From assembly GCA_965205685.1 (NCBI GenBank), contig OZ242174.1:930001-994000 (forward strand): a stretch of 64,000 nucleotides of DNA, in the 5' to 3' direction. This stretch comes from WTFY01 sp965205685 (GTDB taxonomy: Bacteria > Pseudomonadota > Gammaproteobacteria > UBA4575). The notes beneath the pieces are model-generated. The model was given only the letters and a program-made list of their open reading frames with translations, searched no databases and was not told the origin of the DNA. Made by a program: the position numbers and the translations under genes. Position 1 is the first letter of the stretch; each line of letters begins with the position of its first letter. Below, in pieces: positions 46,138 to 55,181 of the stretch.

Positions 46138-46214
46138 GCGCCCGTAGCTCAGTTGGATAGAGTACCTGGCTACGAACCAGGCGGTCGGGAGTTCGAATCT
46201 CTCCGGGCGCGCCA
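46138..46214 (+). tRNA. tRNA-Arg (anticodon ACG)
   Basis: 77 bases with encoded CCA. Acceptor GCGCCCG pairs with CGGGCGC, the anticodon loop reads CTACGAA and the T arm is GGGAGTTCGAATCTCTC. TATACT at 46110-46115 is a good -10 with a GC-rich discriminator after it. An integrase gene lies 16 bases downstream, so its 3' end is the likely attachment site of the mobile element. Confidence 0.98.
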
Positions 46215-46229
46215 ATTACCTATTTAAAA

Positions 46230-47294
46230 TCAAATAGATAGAAGCACACCTGATTCTGCCTTTTCCTGCTCCTTACCAATTTGTACTGAATTTGTACTAA
46301 TTGGTCGGATTTCACAAAGGCCATCCGCGAATTCAGCCAGGTGGCTGACCGACAGATGAGCATAGCGGCGGACCATCGAATAGTCCGACCAGCCCCCCAA
46401 CTCCTGTAGCACATGCAGTGGGGTTCCTTGCTGTACATGCCAACTGGCCCAGGTATGTCGCAAGTCGTGCCAGCGAAAGTCCCTGATGCCAGCCCGTACC
46501 AGCGCCTTTCGCCAGGCATGGTTGTTGGCCTTGGTGACTGGCTGACCATCGTAGGTAAACACCCGCGTGGGATGCTTGCCAACTTGTTGGCGCAGTACGA
46601 CGATAGCATCAGCATTCAAGGGTACCGGGATGGCCTTGCGTGCTTTGGCCTGATCGGCATGTATCCATGCACAGCGACGTTCCAGGTCCACCTGTGACCA
46701 TTCGAGCCCGACTACATTGGCTTCTCTTAGTCCGGTGGCAAGGGTAAATCTTGCCATCGCTGCCAGATGTTCGGGAAGCTCTGTCAACAGGCGCTGTGCT
46801 TCTTCTCTGGTGAGCCACCGGACCCGTCGTTTCGGTTGTGTCAGCATACGTACGTGAGGGGCACGATCAAGCCATTCCCATTCACGCTCAGCGCGCCTGA
46901 GTATAGCTCGAACGACCTCCAGCATCCGGTTGACCGTAGTATTTGAAACACCGTCCGATTTTCTTGAACCCGTGAGCTCATCAAGAACGTCCCTGTTGAT
47001 TTCATCCAGATATTTCCCATGCAGGCTGGGGTGTGCCCGGCGCAGATGGTAGATATCATTTTCGAGGGAGACTTTTTCTCCCTCTTTTTCTGTGAGCCAG
47101 CGTTCTACGGCCTCTTCCCAAGTGCGGCGGCGCTTCTCTCCAAGCATGGAAGACCGCCAACAATCAGCCTTGAACTGGTCGTGGTATTCCTGCGCTAACC
47201 GCTTGTCTGCAGTTTTAGCAGAGAGGCATATTTGCTGGCCGTTGGGGGCGGTAAATCGCACCCACCAGGTTTTACCGCGTTTGTAAAGTGACAT
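46230..47294 (-). CDS. int: Site-specific tyrosine integrase
   Basis: 354-residue tyrosine recombinase. N-terminal arm-type and SAM-like domains precede the catalytic domain with Arg190 (ATGLREAN), His276 and Arg279 (WHDLRHTW), Trp302 in the usual His/Trp position and nucleophile Tyr311 (RRYAHLS). It ends 16 bases from tRNA-Arg and reads toward it, the arrangement for integration into the tRNA 3' end. Confidence 0.95.
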   Translation of the reverse strand: MSLYKRGKTWWVRFTAPNGQQICLSAKTADKRLAQEYHDQFKADCWRSSMLGEKRRRTWEEAVERWLTEKEGEKVSLENDIYHLRRAHPSLHGKYLDEINRDVLDELTGSRKSDGVSNTTVNRMLEVVRAILRRAEREWEWLDRAPHVRMLTQPKRRVRWLTREEAQRLLTELPEHLAAMARFTLATGLREANVVGLEWSQVDLERRCAWIHADQAKARKAIPVPLNADAIVVLRQQVGKHPTRVFTYDGQPVTKANNHAWRKALVRAGIRDFRWHDLRHTWASWHVQQGTPLHVLQELGGWSDYSMVRRYAHLSVSHLAEFADGLCEIRPISTNSVQIGKEQEKAESGVLLSI

Positions 47295-47515
47295 GGTTGG
47301 TTCTCCTGTGCCCTGTCACTTTGCGGCGTTTGCCCATGAGCAGGGTAAAGGGATCGCAGGTAATCGGCAAGGTCATCTTCCAAAAATACCCAACATTTTC
47401 CGGGTTTAGCCCCTTTTATGATGCCGGCACGTGCCTTCTGGCGCAGAACGGCCGGGGACATGTGCAGGAATTCAGCGGCCCCATTCAAATCAAGGGTTCG
47501 GTGTGTACGACTCAT
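47195..47515 (-). CDS. Excisionase-like helix-turn-helix protein
   Basis: 106-residue protein. Residues 8-58 form a MerR/excisionase-type winged HTH (LDLNGAAEFLHMSPAVLRQKARAGIIKGAKPGKCWVF). Overlaps the integrase start by 100 bases and precedes it in the same direction, so it is likely the recombination directionality factor. The C-terminal half is variable and partly encoded over int. Confidence 0.75.
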   Translation of the reverse strand: MSRTHRTLDLNGAAEFLHMSPAVLRQKARAGIIKGAKPGKCWVFLEDDLADYLRSLYPAHGQTPQSDRAQENQPCHFTNAVKPGGCDLPPPTASKYASLLKLQTSG

Positions 47516-47754
47516 TGGAGAAATTCTTAGCAGGTACCGCGCTTTTTCAGAGGGAGTGTGGATCGGGTCAAAAACATTAGCACGAGATAAAATTATTCTG
47601 CAAAGAATAAATGTTTAGCAAAAATATAAATAATATTGGGTAGACGTGGACTGCGGCGTTGAGGGACCCAGTGTAGCTGGGCAGGAAAGACCGGGAAGTT
47701 CCATGCCCACGGAGTCTTCATGTCCACCTCCTACGAGGCGATGAGGAATGTTGC
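47516..47754. other. Structured spacer between xis-like gene and repressor
   Basis: No gene. Small stems are visible: TTATTC/GAATAA around 47594-47611, CCCAG (47667-47671)/CTGGG (47677-47681), and a distant GTGGAC (47646-47651)/GTCCAC (47722-47727) pair enclosing the second. May carry the int/xis promoter or a small RNA. Confidence 0.35.
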
Positions 47755-48441
47755 CTAGACGATGGCGCCCTTGAAGACCACTACACCACAGATGGTACCG
47801 GTTACATCGATCTCCGTGATGGCTTCGGGCCAGTTGGGATTCAGGGCGCGCAAATACCTCCGACCCTGTTCGACCACCAGTTGTTTGAAGATAGCCTCGC
47901 TGGCGTCATCGAGCAGCGCGACGACGTATTTGCCGTTTTCCGGTTCTACTTCCGGGTCCACATAGATCAGGTCTCCCTCGTAGAAGCGTGGTTCCATGCT
48001 GATTCCACAAACCTTGAGCACAAAGGTCCTGTGGCTGCAGTGTATCGGGCAGGGCAGCAGTTGTGCATCGTATCCCGGTACGTAGCTAGGGGAGATCTCG
48101 GCCCATGCGCCTGCCTGCCCCCAGGAAATCAGCGGGCGCAGACTGCGAAGCTGCGCTTCTCCGTAGACACTGTGACTCACGGTGGGGGCCGTATCGCTGG
48201 GGTCGAGTTCATGAAATTCATCCATCCAGCCTTCCGGTTTTCTCATGCCCCGCTCCAGGGTTTCCGCCAGGTTGTCGGTCATTCTCCTTGGCGTGCCGGC
48301 AGCCGTACGGGTTCGGTGGCGAACCTGGCTAAGGTAGGAACTATGGGTGCCCGAGAGCCGGGCCAGTTCTTTCAGGGTACCGGCTTCCTGAATGAGGTGT
48401 TCGAGGTTGCGAAGACGGGTTCGCTCTAGTTTCCGTGTCAC
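47755..48441 (-). CDS. S24 LexA/CI-like repressor
   Basis: 228-residue repressor. N-terminal HTH (about residues 20-45, LKELARLSGTHSSYLSQV) and a C-terminal self-cleaving peptidase domain: cleavage site Ala110-Gly111 (WGQAGAW), Ser148 (GISMEP) and Lys186 (EAIFKQLV). RecA-triggered cleavage after DNA damage would switch on the ICE. Divergent from the Cro-like gene. Confidence 0.9.
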   Translation of the reverse strand: MTRKLERTRLRNLEHLIQEAGTLKELARLSGTHSSYLSQVRHRTRTAAGTPRRMTDNLAETLERGMRKPEGWMDEFHELDPSDTAPTVSHSVYGEAQLRSLRPLISWGQAGAWAEISPSYVPGYDAQLLPCPIHCSHRTFVLKVCGISMEPRFYEGDLIYVDPEVEPENGKYVVALLDDASEAIFKQLVVEQGRRYLRALNPNWPEAITEIDVTGTICGVVVFKGAIV

Positions 48442-48462
48442 GCGAACAGTATAGCATTCTTC

Positions 48463-48477
48463 TTATCATAAAGATAA
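48463..48477. promoter_or_regulatory. Operator candidate between repressor and Cro-like gene
   Basis: TTATC-ATAAA-GATAA is a perfect palindromic half-site pair in the 82-base AT-rich gap between the divergent repressor and Cro-like genes. A natural binding site for one or both. Confidence 0.45.
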
Positions 48478-48523
48478 TTATTAGACGCTATGAATTAAAG
48501 TTATCCCATGCTAATTTAAAATA

Positions 48524-48796
48524 ATGGAACTGAAAAATTTTTTACGTGCAGCTACCAAATTTGAGCGTGGTGAAGTTGCCGTGGTTTGCAATGGTTCGGT
48601 GGCCTATTTGTACCAGCTGGCGGGTAAGCACAGGTTTGCGAGCGCGTTGCTTGCGATCCGTATCGAGCAAGTAACCCGTCAGGTTGCCATGGGTACGGAA
48701 GGCCGTCTCAAGGCAGTGCTTCGAGAGAGTCTGGTGCGTCATCCCGAAATCTTCGCTGCACGCGATGGATCGGCGGATGCCGATCCATCGCAATGA
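48524..48796 (+). CDS. Cro/YdaS-like small regulator
   Basis: 90-residue protein facing away from the S24 repressor. Residues 5-50 look like a Cro/YdaS HTH (FLRAATKFERGEVAVVCNGSVAYLYQLAG). Overlaps the ParB-family gene by four bases (ATGA), so it heads the maintenance operon. Function inferred from position and HTH pattern only. Confidence 0.65.
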   Translation: MELKNFLRAATKFERGEVAVVCNGSVAYLYQLAGKHRFASALLAIRIEQVTRQVAMGTEGRLKAVLRESLVRHPEIFAARDGSADADPSQ

Positions 48797-50292
48797 GCCA
48801 AAAGCGCACATCACTTTCGAAAAATCCGTTGCAGGAAACGGCTGCACCAAGACGGGGCACCGAGACCACCACAGGTGCAGCCGAGCTGATCGAGGTCGCA
48901 AGCATTCGCGCCTACGAACGCAATCCCCGGCGCGGTAACAACCCAGAATATGATCGCATCAAGGAGTCCATCCGCGCGCACGGCATGGATCAGCCCCTGG
49001 TGATCACGCGCCGCCCAGGCGAGACTGAATACATGGTCCATTCGGGCGGCAATACCCGCTTGCAAATTGTACGCGAACTCTACGAGGAAACCGGCGATGA
49101 AAATTTTTCCCGGATCCTCTGTCTGGTTCGGCCGTGGACGTGCGAGTCAGACGTATTGCTTGCCCACCTTCGCGAGAATGATCTTCGCGGCGGCCTGACG
49201 TTTATCGACAAAGCACGCGCGGTGGCCTCGGCGGGCGAGCTGCTTGCCGAGGAACTCAGCATCGGTACGGTGACTCAAGAGCGGCTTGGAGATGAATTGA
49301 AGAAGGCGGGATACCAGATCCACCGCAGCCTGATCTCACGAATGAAGTACGCCGTGGACACCTTGCTGCCGCTGATCCCGCAGGCCTTGGAGAGCGGCCT
49401 TGGCAAACACCAGGTGGAGAGGATCCGGGCATTGCAGCGTGGCGCACGGGACCTTTGGCACAATTGCTGCCTGGACAGTGAGGATAAATTCGAGACGGTT
49501 TTTGCCGAGCTGTGTAAGCGCTACGATGGCCCGGTCTGGGATACTGATCTCCTGCAGTCCGCAATCGAGACCGAAATTGCCGAGGAATCGGAACTTGGCA
49601 TCCATTCCGTTCGGGTGGCGCTCGATGCGGCGCTTCATGGGCGCGATATTGTGTTCCCCGAGGTCGGACCGGATCCTACTCCGGCGCCAGCACCGGATCC
49701 TGAACCGGATCCTTCGGGGCATGCCCCGAAGGATGAAATGCCGAGGACTGCGGACAATGTTGCCCAAAAAGACCAGGCATCGCACACGGGTCCACTGGAG
49801 ATGTCGGTCTCGGAGGTGCCTTCGGATTTGAAGTCCTTGCGCGCGCGTGCCTGGACACTTGCCGAGCGTCTCGCACAACGCAACGGCATGGCTGAGCTGG
49901 TATTGCCGTTGTCGGGCCGCGGCTTGGGCTTTGTGCTGCGTGACGTGCCGGATCCTGCGCTGGCGGAACAACTGGACGAAGATACCCTGAGCCAGATTTC
50001 GATGTTGTGGTGGCAACTCGCCGCCTGCTCCGAGATGACGTTTGCCCCGCTTGACGCGATCCTGGTCGAGCTCCCTGGTGATTCCGTGTTGCGGCGCGCG
50101 CTCCAGGAGCAAAACGCCTCACTGCTGTTCAAGAGCGTGTGGACGCTAGATCCCGGCCACACTGGTTATCGCCTGTGGCGCACTTTGCATAACCGGGACT
50201 GGTGCGACCTGGTCTGCCTGATGGACACGTACCGACGTATTCGAAACTTGGCAGCAAAAACCGGTGCACCTATCTGGGAGCAGGGCGCGTGA
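48793..50292 (+). CDS. ICE ParB-family protein (PFGI-1 class)
   Basis: 499-residue ParB-like protein. Region about 35-130 is the ParB/Sulfiredoxin fold (ERNPRRGNNPEYDRIKESI, DQPLVITRR, HSGGNTRLQIV), followed by an HTH part. Length and start match the PFGI-1 class ICE ParB model (TIGR03764 as I recall it). Probably DNA partition or control of the excised circle. Overlaps the next gene as GTGA. Confidence 0.9.
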   Translation: MSQKRTSLSKNPLQETAAPRRGTETTTGAAELIEVASIRAYERNPRRGNNPEYDRIKESIRAHGMDQPLVITRRPGETEYMVHSGGNTRLQIVRELYEETGDENFSRILCLVRPWTCESDVLLAHLRENDLRGGLTFIDKARAVASAGELLAEELSIGTVTQERLGDELKKAGYQIHRSLISRMKYAVDTLLPLIPQALESGLGKHQVERIRALQRGARDLWHNCCLDSEDKFETVFAELCKRYDGPVWDTDLLQSAIETEIAEESELGIHSVRVALDAALHGRDIVFPEVGPDPTPAPAPDPEPDPSGHAPKDEMPRTADNVAQKDQASHTGPLEMSVSEVPSDLKSLRARAWTLAERLAQRNGMAELVLPLSGRGLGFVLRDVPDPALAEQLDEDTLSQISMLWWQLAACSEMTFAPLDAILVELPGDSVLRRALQEQNASLLFKSVWTLDPGHTGYRLWRTLHNRDWCDLVCLMDTYRRIRNLAAKTGAPIWEQGA

Positions 50293-50891
50293 ACACGACC
50301 AAGGAAGCTGACCTGGTAAGTGCCGTATTGATGTATGCGATGCGTTGTCTGGCTGAATGCGACTGGCCGGCGTTGCGTAACATGAAATTCGGACCCAAGG
50401 AGATCGAGGCCTTGCGTGACATGAGCCTGGCGGACTTGTACCGCATTGAGTCTCTGCGCGGGCACTGCCTGGACATCACGCTGGAGCGGATGGCGTTCTG
50501 GCAGATGATCGAATATGTGCAAAAGCAGCGTGAGTCTGAGGAAGCGATGCAGTCGCTGATTGCCGCCGATGCTCCGCAAGAGATGATCGAGGCCCTGTTT
50601 GGCTTGAAGCCACGCATGTACAGCCGGCTGCGTCGCCACCTGTCGCTCGAGCCCTCGGTTGGCAGACCTGCGGAGCTGGATGATGTACGCGCAAACCAGC
50701 TCTGGGATGTCTGGACGAGCCGGGTGAACGGCGGCGAAGGTGAGCCCACCGCCGAGTTGTACCTGGAGATTCATCAGGAAACGGGAATTTCGATGCGCGC
50801 CATCTGGAACCTGACCCAGCGTTGGTCTATGTACGGCAGCCTCAACCGCGTGTCCGGCAGAAAGATCGAATCCAACTGCGAGCATGGATAA
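50289..50891 (+). CDS. DUF2857 domain protein
   Basis: 200-residue protein starting at GTG 50289 across the ParB stop. Mostly helical, no enzyme motif seen; matches the ICE family carrying DUF2857 (MKFGPKEIEALRDMSLADLYRIESLRG). Role unknown; always among ICE maintenance genes. Confidence 0.8.
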   Translation: MNTTKEADLVSAVLMYAMRCLAECDWPALRNMKFGPKEIEALRDMSLADLYRIESLRGHCLDITLERMAFWQMIEYVQKQRESEEAMQSLIAADAPQEMIEALFGLKPRMYSRLRRHLSLEPSVGRPAELDDVRANQLWDVWTSRVNGGEGEPTAELYLEIHQETGISMRAIWNLTQRWSMYGSLNRVSGRKIESNCEHG

Positions 50892-52107
50892 ACCGCGGGC
50901 GGGTATCCGTGACCAGACCCTGGCACTGGATACCCTAATCCGCGAGACGGTTTCCCAGATCAAAGGCCGGGCGCACGGCGAGCAGACGGACACGATGCTA
51001 TTTCTCGGCAATCGCCATTATTCGTTTCCGGCGTTGGTGGTCCAGGATCCGGTGCTTGAGCCGGTCGACAAGCTTGTGTGGATGGCCATCATGCTGGCTG
51101 TAACGCGAAACGCCAGTGCCATTGCCTTTCCGAGTTATGAGGCCATAGGGCGCATGGCCAATGTCGCGTCGCGCTCAACGGTTGCCCGAGCGATTGCTAT
51201 CTTGCGTACCACACGCTGGCTGACCCTGTGTGCCCGTGTTCGAAATGCCGCCGGTCGATATTGCGGCAACGTCTACGCGCTACACGATGAGCCGCTGCCG
51301 CTGGCCGATGCCTTGCATCTCGACTCCGGCTACATGACTTTCCTGAGTCGCTCGAAATCTCACGGTCATGCGCGCGTGCGTGCTGTTGCAAAAGGCCTGC
51401 TGGCTTCCATGGATGAGGATATCCAAGAGGGCGCGGCGGTGGCTGTGCGCGAACACCCGATCGAACGAAGAATAAAAGCCCTGTCGCAGATCGACGAGCG
51501 CGGTGGTCCACGCAGGTTTTTCGACTTTACCGAAAACGTCGTACAGGGTCTTCGCGCAAGGCCATCTTGTGAAATTGCATCCCCTGAACCCCATGACCAA
51601 AATTCGAACTTGGATCGTAGTAGTAGTTATATAAATAATACTACTACGACTACACAGCAAGCCTCTGAAACGAATTCTGCACAGAGCGCGAATGCCGGTA
51701 CGCTCTTGGTGTACCCACGGCGTCTTACGCACAACCAGCGGGAAGTGGCGGACCGTTATCTTCGCAAGATAGATGCAAGCCAGCACCAAGCTGTGCTTGA
51801 TGAGCTTGAGGGACGCTACCGAGCAGAAGAAAAGGGCATGGCTCCACTCTACGATGAATTGCGGTTCTTGCATGCGCTGTGCAAAGCGGTGCGCGACGGA
51901 AAGTTTCAAGCCAATCTCGGTATCCGGGTCCGCAGCGAACGCGAGAGCGCTAAAAAGATCCGGGATACTGTCGTCGCACCCACAAAAGGTGAGCGCGCGG
52001 CGCGGCGCGCCCGCCACCGCAAGGGAGTTGCCGAATTGAAGGCGCAGTTGGGTCTCCTCGACGAGACTGGAAAAGAAGAACTTACACGCGAAAGTTCATC
52101 ACAATAG
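50884..52107 (+). CDS. STY4528-family pathogenicity island replication protein
   Basis: 407-residue protein. N-terminal part holds a winged-helix-like region typical of Rep proteins (IAFPSYEAIGRMANVASRSTVARAIAILR). Corresponds to the STY4528 family found in PFGI-1/SPI-7 type islands. Starts eight bases before the DUF2857 stop. Probably helps replication of the excised element. Confidence 0.85.
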   Translation: MDKPRAGIRDQTLALDTLIRETVSQIKGRAHGEQTDTMLFLGNRHYSFPALVVQDPVLEPVDKLVWMAIMLAVTRNASAIAFPSYEAIGRMANVASRSTVARAIAILRTTRWLTLCARVRNAAGRYCGNVYALHDEPLPLADALHLDSGYMTFLSRSKSHGHARVRAVAKGLLASMDEDIQEGAAVAVREHPIERRIKALSQIDERGGPRRFFDFTENVVQGLRARPSCEIASPEPHDQNSNLDRSSSYINNTTTTTQQASETNSAQSANAGTLLVYPRRLTHNQREVADRYLRKIDASQHQAVLDELEGRYRAEEKGMAPLYDELRFLHALCKAVRDGKFQANLGIRVRSERESAKKIRDTVVAPTKGERAARRARHRKGVAELKAQLGLLDETGKEELTRESSSQ

Positions 52108-52109
52108 GG

Positions 52110-52128
52110 GTGTGCCCGGGGCACAATT
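52110..52128. promoter_or_regulatory. 19-nt palindromic site, copy A
   Basis: GTGTGCCCGGGGCACAATT, containing the 15-base palindrome TGTGCCCGGGGCACA, lies just after the replication gene. An identical site in reverse orientation is at 56353-56371. Candidate regulator site. Confidence 0.55.
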
Positions 52129-52231
52129 GCAGGCAATTGCCGCGCTGAGCGCTCGGGAGCGGAGTAAACCGCACCAGTGCCGTGCTGAATTGTTACTTGG
52201 CGTTGGCGCACACACATGCGCTCATACCCGC

Positions 52232-53020
52232 ATGAGCGAGCAGGAATCCGTGGAACAGGACGAGCATGCGCCAAGCGAGGCAAAACGTGCCGACATGCCC
52301 GGTGCACTTCGCGGGCAGGTCTGGCTGACCCTGCAGACCCACCAGGCGATGCAGTTGCTGCGCGGGCGAAACGTCCGCCGGGACAAGCCGGCAATCATCG
52401 GGCTGGTGCACTTTGCGGAGCGCCTGCGGCTGATCTGGCAGGCGGCGGGCAATGATGACCCCTGGGCCGACTGGTGGCTGATCCGCATTCATGAGTCGAT
52501 CGAGGCCAGCGCGCGCTATCTCGGCGCTCGCCAGGCGGAACTCGAATCCCTTCTTGCCCGAGATCCGGCCATGCATGTGACGGTTGCAGACTCCAAACGC
52601 CCGACCCGCGTACCCCTTCAGTTTGCCAATCCCTATGCCTACCGTGGTGCAAGGTTGCTGTCACAATACGACACAATCGTGTGCACGGTGCTGACCGCAC
52701 GGCGCGTGGGCCTGCTCGACAGTGAGAGCAGCAATCAGCTGATCCGGAATTGCGGACATAAACTACGCTCAAGTTTCACGTTGGTGCATGATTACCACTA
52801 CACGGGCGTTAACCGGCATTTGCTCGATTGTGGCGATGCCAAGGGCGAGGCGGCACGCGCCGCCATGGGCGAGGTGCCGGTCGAGATCGTGCGCGGCGAG
52901 CAGCGCCCGCCCTTGGTGCCGCGCAAAGTCAATTTGCTGAGCGATTACGCGCAACACATCAAGCTGCACCCCAGCGCACTGACGAAGACTGCGGCCGATG
53001 AACAGAAAAGAGATCCCTAG
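52232..53020 (+). CDS. PFL_4669-family ICE protein
   Basis: 262-residue protein of the ICE family TIGR03761/PFL_4669 (WADWWLIRIHESIEASARYLG, then QFANPYAYRGARLLSQYD). Function unknown; conserved next to the replication gene. Start set at ATG 52232 because the upstream GTG at 52112 lies inside the palindromic site; the longer form cannot be excluded. Confidence 0.8.
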   Translation: MSEQESVEQDEHAPSEAKRADMPGALRGQVWLTLQTHQAMQLLRGRNVRRDKPAIIGLVHFAERLRLIWQAAGNDDPWADWWLIRIHESIEASARYLGARQAELESLLARDPAMHVTVADSKRPTRVPLQFANPYAYRGARLLSQYDTIVCTVLTARRVGLLDSESSNQLIRNCGHKLRSSFTLVHDYHYTGVNRHLLDCGDAKGEAARAAMGEVPVEIVRGEQRPPLVPRKVNLLSDYAQHIKLHPSALTKTAADEQKRDP

Positions 53021-53083
53021 CGTGTCGGATTTTTTCTGGCAAGACAGCCTGCGATTCCCATAATCCCGAGATGAGCCGCCGCA

Positions 53084-53440
53084 TTGACGAGGCCCACGGT
53101 CAGAACCGGTCCAGGCGTGCGCACGGTAGTGCGCCTGGATTCCCGCATCGCCCTGGAGGCCATCCTGCTGAATCGCTATGAGTGTATTCCGAAAAACCGG
53201 CGCGAGGAGTGGCTTCGAAGCCTGCTGGTGCAGGGTTTTCTGTTGGAGTGTCGCGCGGTGCGGAGCATGCGCGATGAACCCAGTCGATCCCGAAAGGAGG
53301 AGTTTGGGAACTGGCTGGCCGGACAGAACGAACCGCAGGTGAAGGCTGCACCGACTTGCGAGTCACCGGCTGCACGCCAAGGGAAAAAGCCGTTTGCAGC
53401 CTTGCATCAGGTGATTGCACCCCTGCAACGTGATCAGTGA
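53084..53440 (+). CDS. Conserved ICE hypothetical protein
   Basis: Up to 118 residues. The segment IALEAILLNRYECIPKNRREEWLRSLLVQGF is a strong protein-like pattern seen in ICE hypothetical proteins as I recall them; the C-terminal half is variable. Start uncertain: TTG 53084, GTG 53117 or GTG 53129. Followed by the ParM-like gene after 16 bases. Confidence 0.6.
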   Translation: MTRPTVRTGPGVRTVVRLDSRIALEAILLNRYECIPKNRREEWLRSLLVQGFLLECRAVRSMRDEPSRSRKEEFGNWLAGQNEPQVKAAPTCESPAARQGKKPFAALHQVIAPLQRDQ

Positions 53441-53456
53441 AATTTAGGAGGTACCC

Positions 53457-54479
53457 ATGACAGACACTCCCGAAGCCGCACCCGTAGCCGTCGGCCTGGA
53501 TGATGGCTATGCCCTGACCAAGGTGGCACTGCCGGGCGATCGGTTGACCGTGATCCCCTCCCGGGCACGCATTGGGCATCGTGGCGTGAGCGGTGTGCTC
53601 GATGGCGAGCCACGCATCTTTGAATACGCTTCGGGCGAAACCGTGTACTCGGTTGGGGCGGTGGACGGAGCACCGACCCATTTCGACGGCTACGCATGGT
53701 CCGGACTGAATCGGGCGATCGTGCAACACGCACTGTTGGCAGCTGGCCTGGCCGGTCGCTGCGTGCATGTGGTGTCGGGCTTGCCGGTCAGCACGTTCTA
53801 CCGCAAAAGCGGTGCACTGCGTGAGGAGTCGATCGGCAAAAAACGCGCCAGCCTGAAGGATCCAGTGTGCCCGCTCACAGATACCCCACCTGCAGAAATT
53901 GCCTTTCATGAAGTGATCCCTGAAGCACTCGCGGCCTGGTACGACTACGTCATCATTGAGCAGGGCGATGGTGCGGTCATGGACAAACAGCGCCTGGCCA
54001 TGCCGATTGCCATCATCGATATCGGCGGTCGCACGACGGATTATGTGGTGATCCAGGACCAGGGCATTGTGCATGGCTCTTCAGGGTCCCTCAAATGCGG
54101 CATGCTGGATGTCCGTCAACGGGTTGCAGACGGGCTCTGCGAGCGCTTCGACCTGGAGGCACTGAGTGAGCCGCGGGTTTGTGCGGCCATCGAGCACAAC
54201 ACGGTGCGCCTGCAGGGACAGGACCATGACATCTCGAGCCTGGTGAATGATGCCAAGCGCGAGGTGGTGGAGAGAATTTTTGTGGAATCCCGCCGCCAGC
54301 TGGGCATGGGCATGGAACTGGATGGTGTTCTGTTTGCCGGCGGCGGCACGATGGCGCTGGCCGCACAGCTTGACGGCTGGTTTCCGCACCAGGTGATCGC
54401 AGAGCATGCCACCTTCGCCAATGCGCGCGGCATGCTTAAGTACCTGCGCTATGTCTGTGAGGCCTCGGATGTGGCCTGA
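53457..54479 (+). CDS. ParM/StbA-like actin-family protein
   Basis: 340-residue actin-fold ATPase. Phosphate-1 GLDDGYALTK (13-22), phosphate-2 IIDIGGRTTD (about 186-195) and the adenosine motif FAGGGTM (about 293-299) are all visible. Such proteins push plasmid copies apart; no ParR-like partner gene is obvious directly downstream. AGGAGG precedes the ATG. Confidence 0.88.
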   Translation: MTDTPEAAPVAVGLDDGYALTKVALPGDRLTVIPSRARIGHRGVSGVLDGEPRIFEYASGETVYSVGAVDGAPTHFDGYAWSGLNRAIVQHALLAAGLAGRCVHVVSGLPVSTFYRKSGALREESIGKKRASLKDPVCPLTDTPPAEIAFHEVIPEALAAWYDYVIIEQGDGAVMDKQRLAMPIAIIDIGGRTTDYVVIQDQGIVHGSSGSLKCGMLDVRQRVADGLCERFDLEALSEPRVCAAIEHNTVRLQGQDHDISSLVNDAKREVVERIFVESRRQLGMGMELDGVLFAGGGTMALAAQLDGWFPHQVIAEHATFANARGMLKYLRYVCEASDVA

Positions 54480-54482
54480 CAA

Positions 54483-54631
54483 CGATTTGATCCGTGGCCA
54501 CTGCGGTATATCAGTGGCAGTGAGGCACCTTCGGACCGAGAAACAGGTGCACAGCGACTTAGCTCGCCGGTCCATATTCAATGAAACGCACGCCGTTTCA
54601 ATCACCCTGCCGGGTAAGCGACCCGACAGGG
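54483..54631 (+). promoter_or_regulatory. Palindromic leader module, copy 1
   Basis: The core CCACTGCGGTATATCAGTGG (54498-54517) is an inverted repeat CCACTG/CAGTGG. It is followed at 54572 by CCATATTCAA and then by a hairpin (CCCTGCCGGGT/ACCCGACAGGG, 54605-54631) before the AAGGAG of the DUF3577 gene. The same order recurs at 56803-56924. Also GCACCT/AGGTGC pairing right after the core. Confidence 0.6.
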
Positions 54632-54673
54632 GCCGCTTATTCCGGTGTAACCAACCATTTAAGGAGTAAGCAA

Positions 54674-55078
54674 ATGTCAAAAGACGAAAAGTCGAAATAT
54701 TTCGATCTTCAAACCACCGGTGTCGGTTATCTTAATCGTATCCGGGAAGTGAACCCGGAGAAGGGCAGTCCTTTTCTGAGTGTCAATATCGCTGCCCTTC
54801 GCGGCAGCACCGACAAGGTCCAGTACACTCATTTCGAGTGTTCCGTGGTCGGCAGCAAGGCACAGGCGACTGTGCGCGAGCTGCAATCGGCCGTGGAAGG
54901 TGGCCTCAAGGTGATTATCGGATTCACGCTCAGCAATGTGCATGGTGAATCCTTCATCTTCAAAAACGGTGAGCAGGCCGGCCAGCCCGGAGTGAGTCTG
55001 AAGGCGCGCCTTTTGCGTATCTCGTACGCGAAGGTCGACGGTCAGCCGTTCATCACGCAACAGGATGCTGCTGCGTGA
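54674..55078 (+). CDS. DUF3577 / STY4534-family ICE protein
   Basis: 134-residue protein starting MSKDEKSKYFDLQTTGVGYLNR, the DUF3577 family linked with ICE replication genes. Fold resembles a single-stranded DNA-binding OB fold by strand pattern, but I do not claim activity. AAGGAG lies ideally before the ATG; a long leader module precedes it. Confidence 0.88.
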   Translation: MSKDEKSKYFDLQTTGVGYLNRIREVNPEKGSPFLSVNIAALRGSTDKVQYTHFECSVVGSKAQATVRELQSAVEGGLKVIIGFTLSNVHGESFIFKNGEQAGQPGVSLKARLLRISYAKVDGQPFITQQDAAA

Positions 55079-55123
55079 ATTTCCAAGATGGCCGGACACG
55101 GTAGTGTACCGGCCTTGTTTCAA

Positions 55124-55150
55124 CCCACGGGGGACTCATCCCCCCGTGGG
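55124..55150 (+). terminator. Strong hairpin before radC
   Basis: CCCACGGGGG (55124-55133) pairs perfectly with CCCCCGTGGG (55141-55150) around a seven-base loop. No T run follows, so it is more likely an RNA-processing or stability element than a classic terminator. A second pair (GGCCGG/CCGGCC near 55090-55113) lies upstream. Confidence 0.5.
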
Positions 55151-55181
55151 GCGGGTCCCTTTCATTTCAAGGAGATCCGCC

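Noticed and set aside
52112..52231. Longer N-terminus for the PFL_4669-type protein (GTG 52112)
   Set aside because: The GTG lies inside a palindromic site that recurs elsewhere, and the extra 40 residues do not look conserved; kept only as an alternative.
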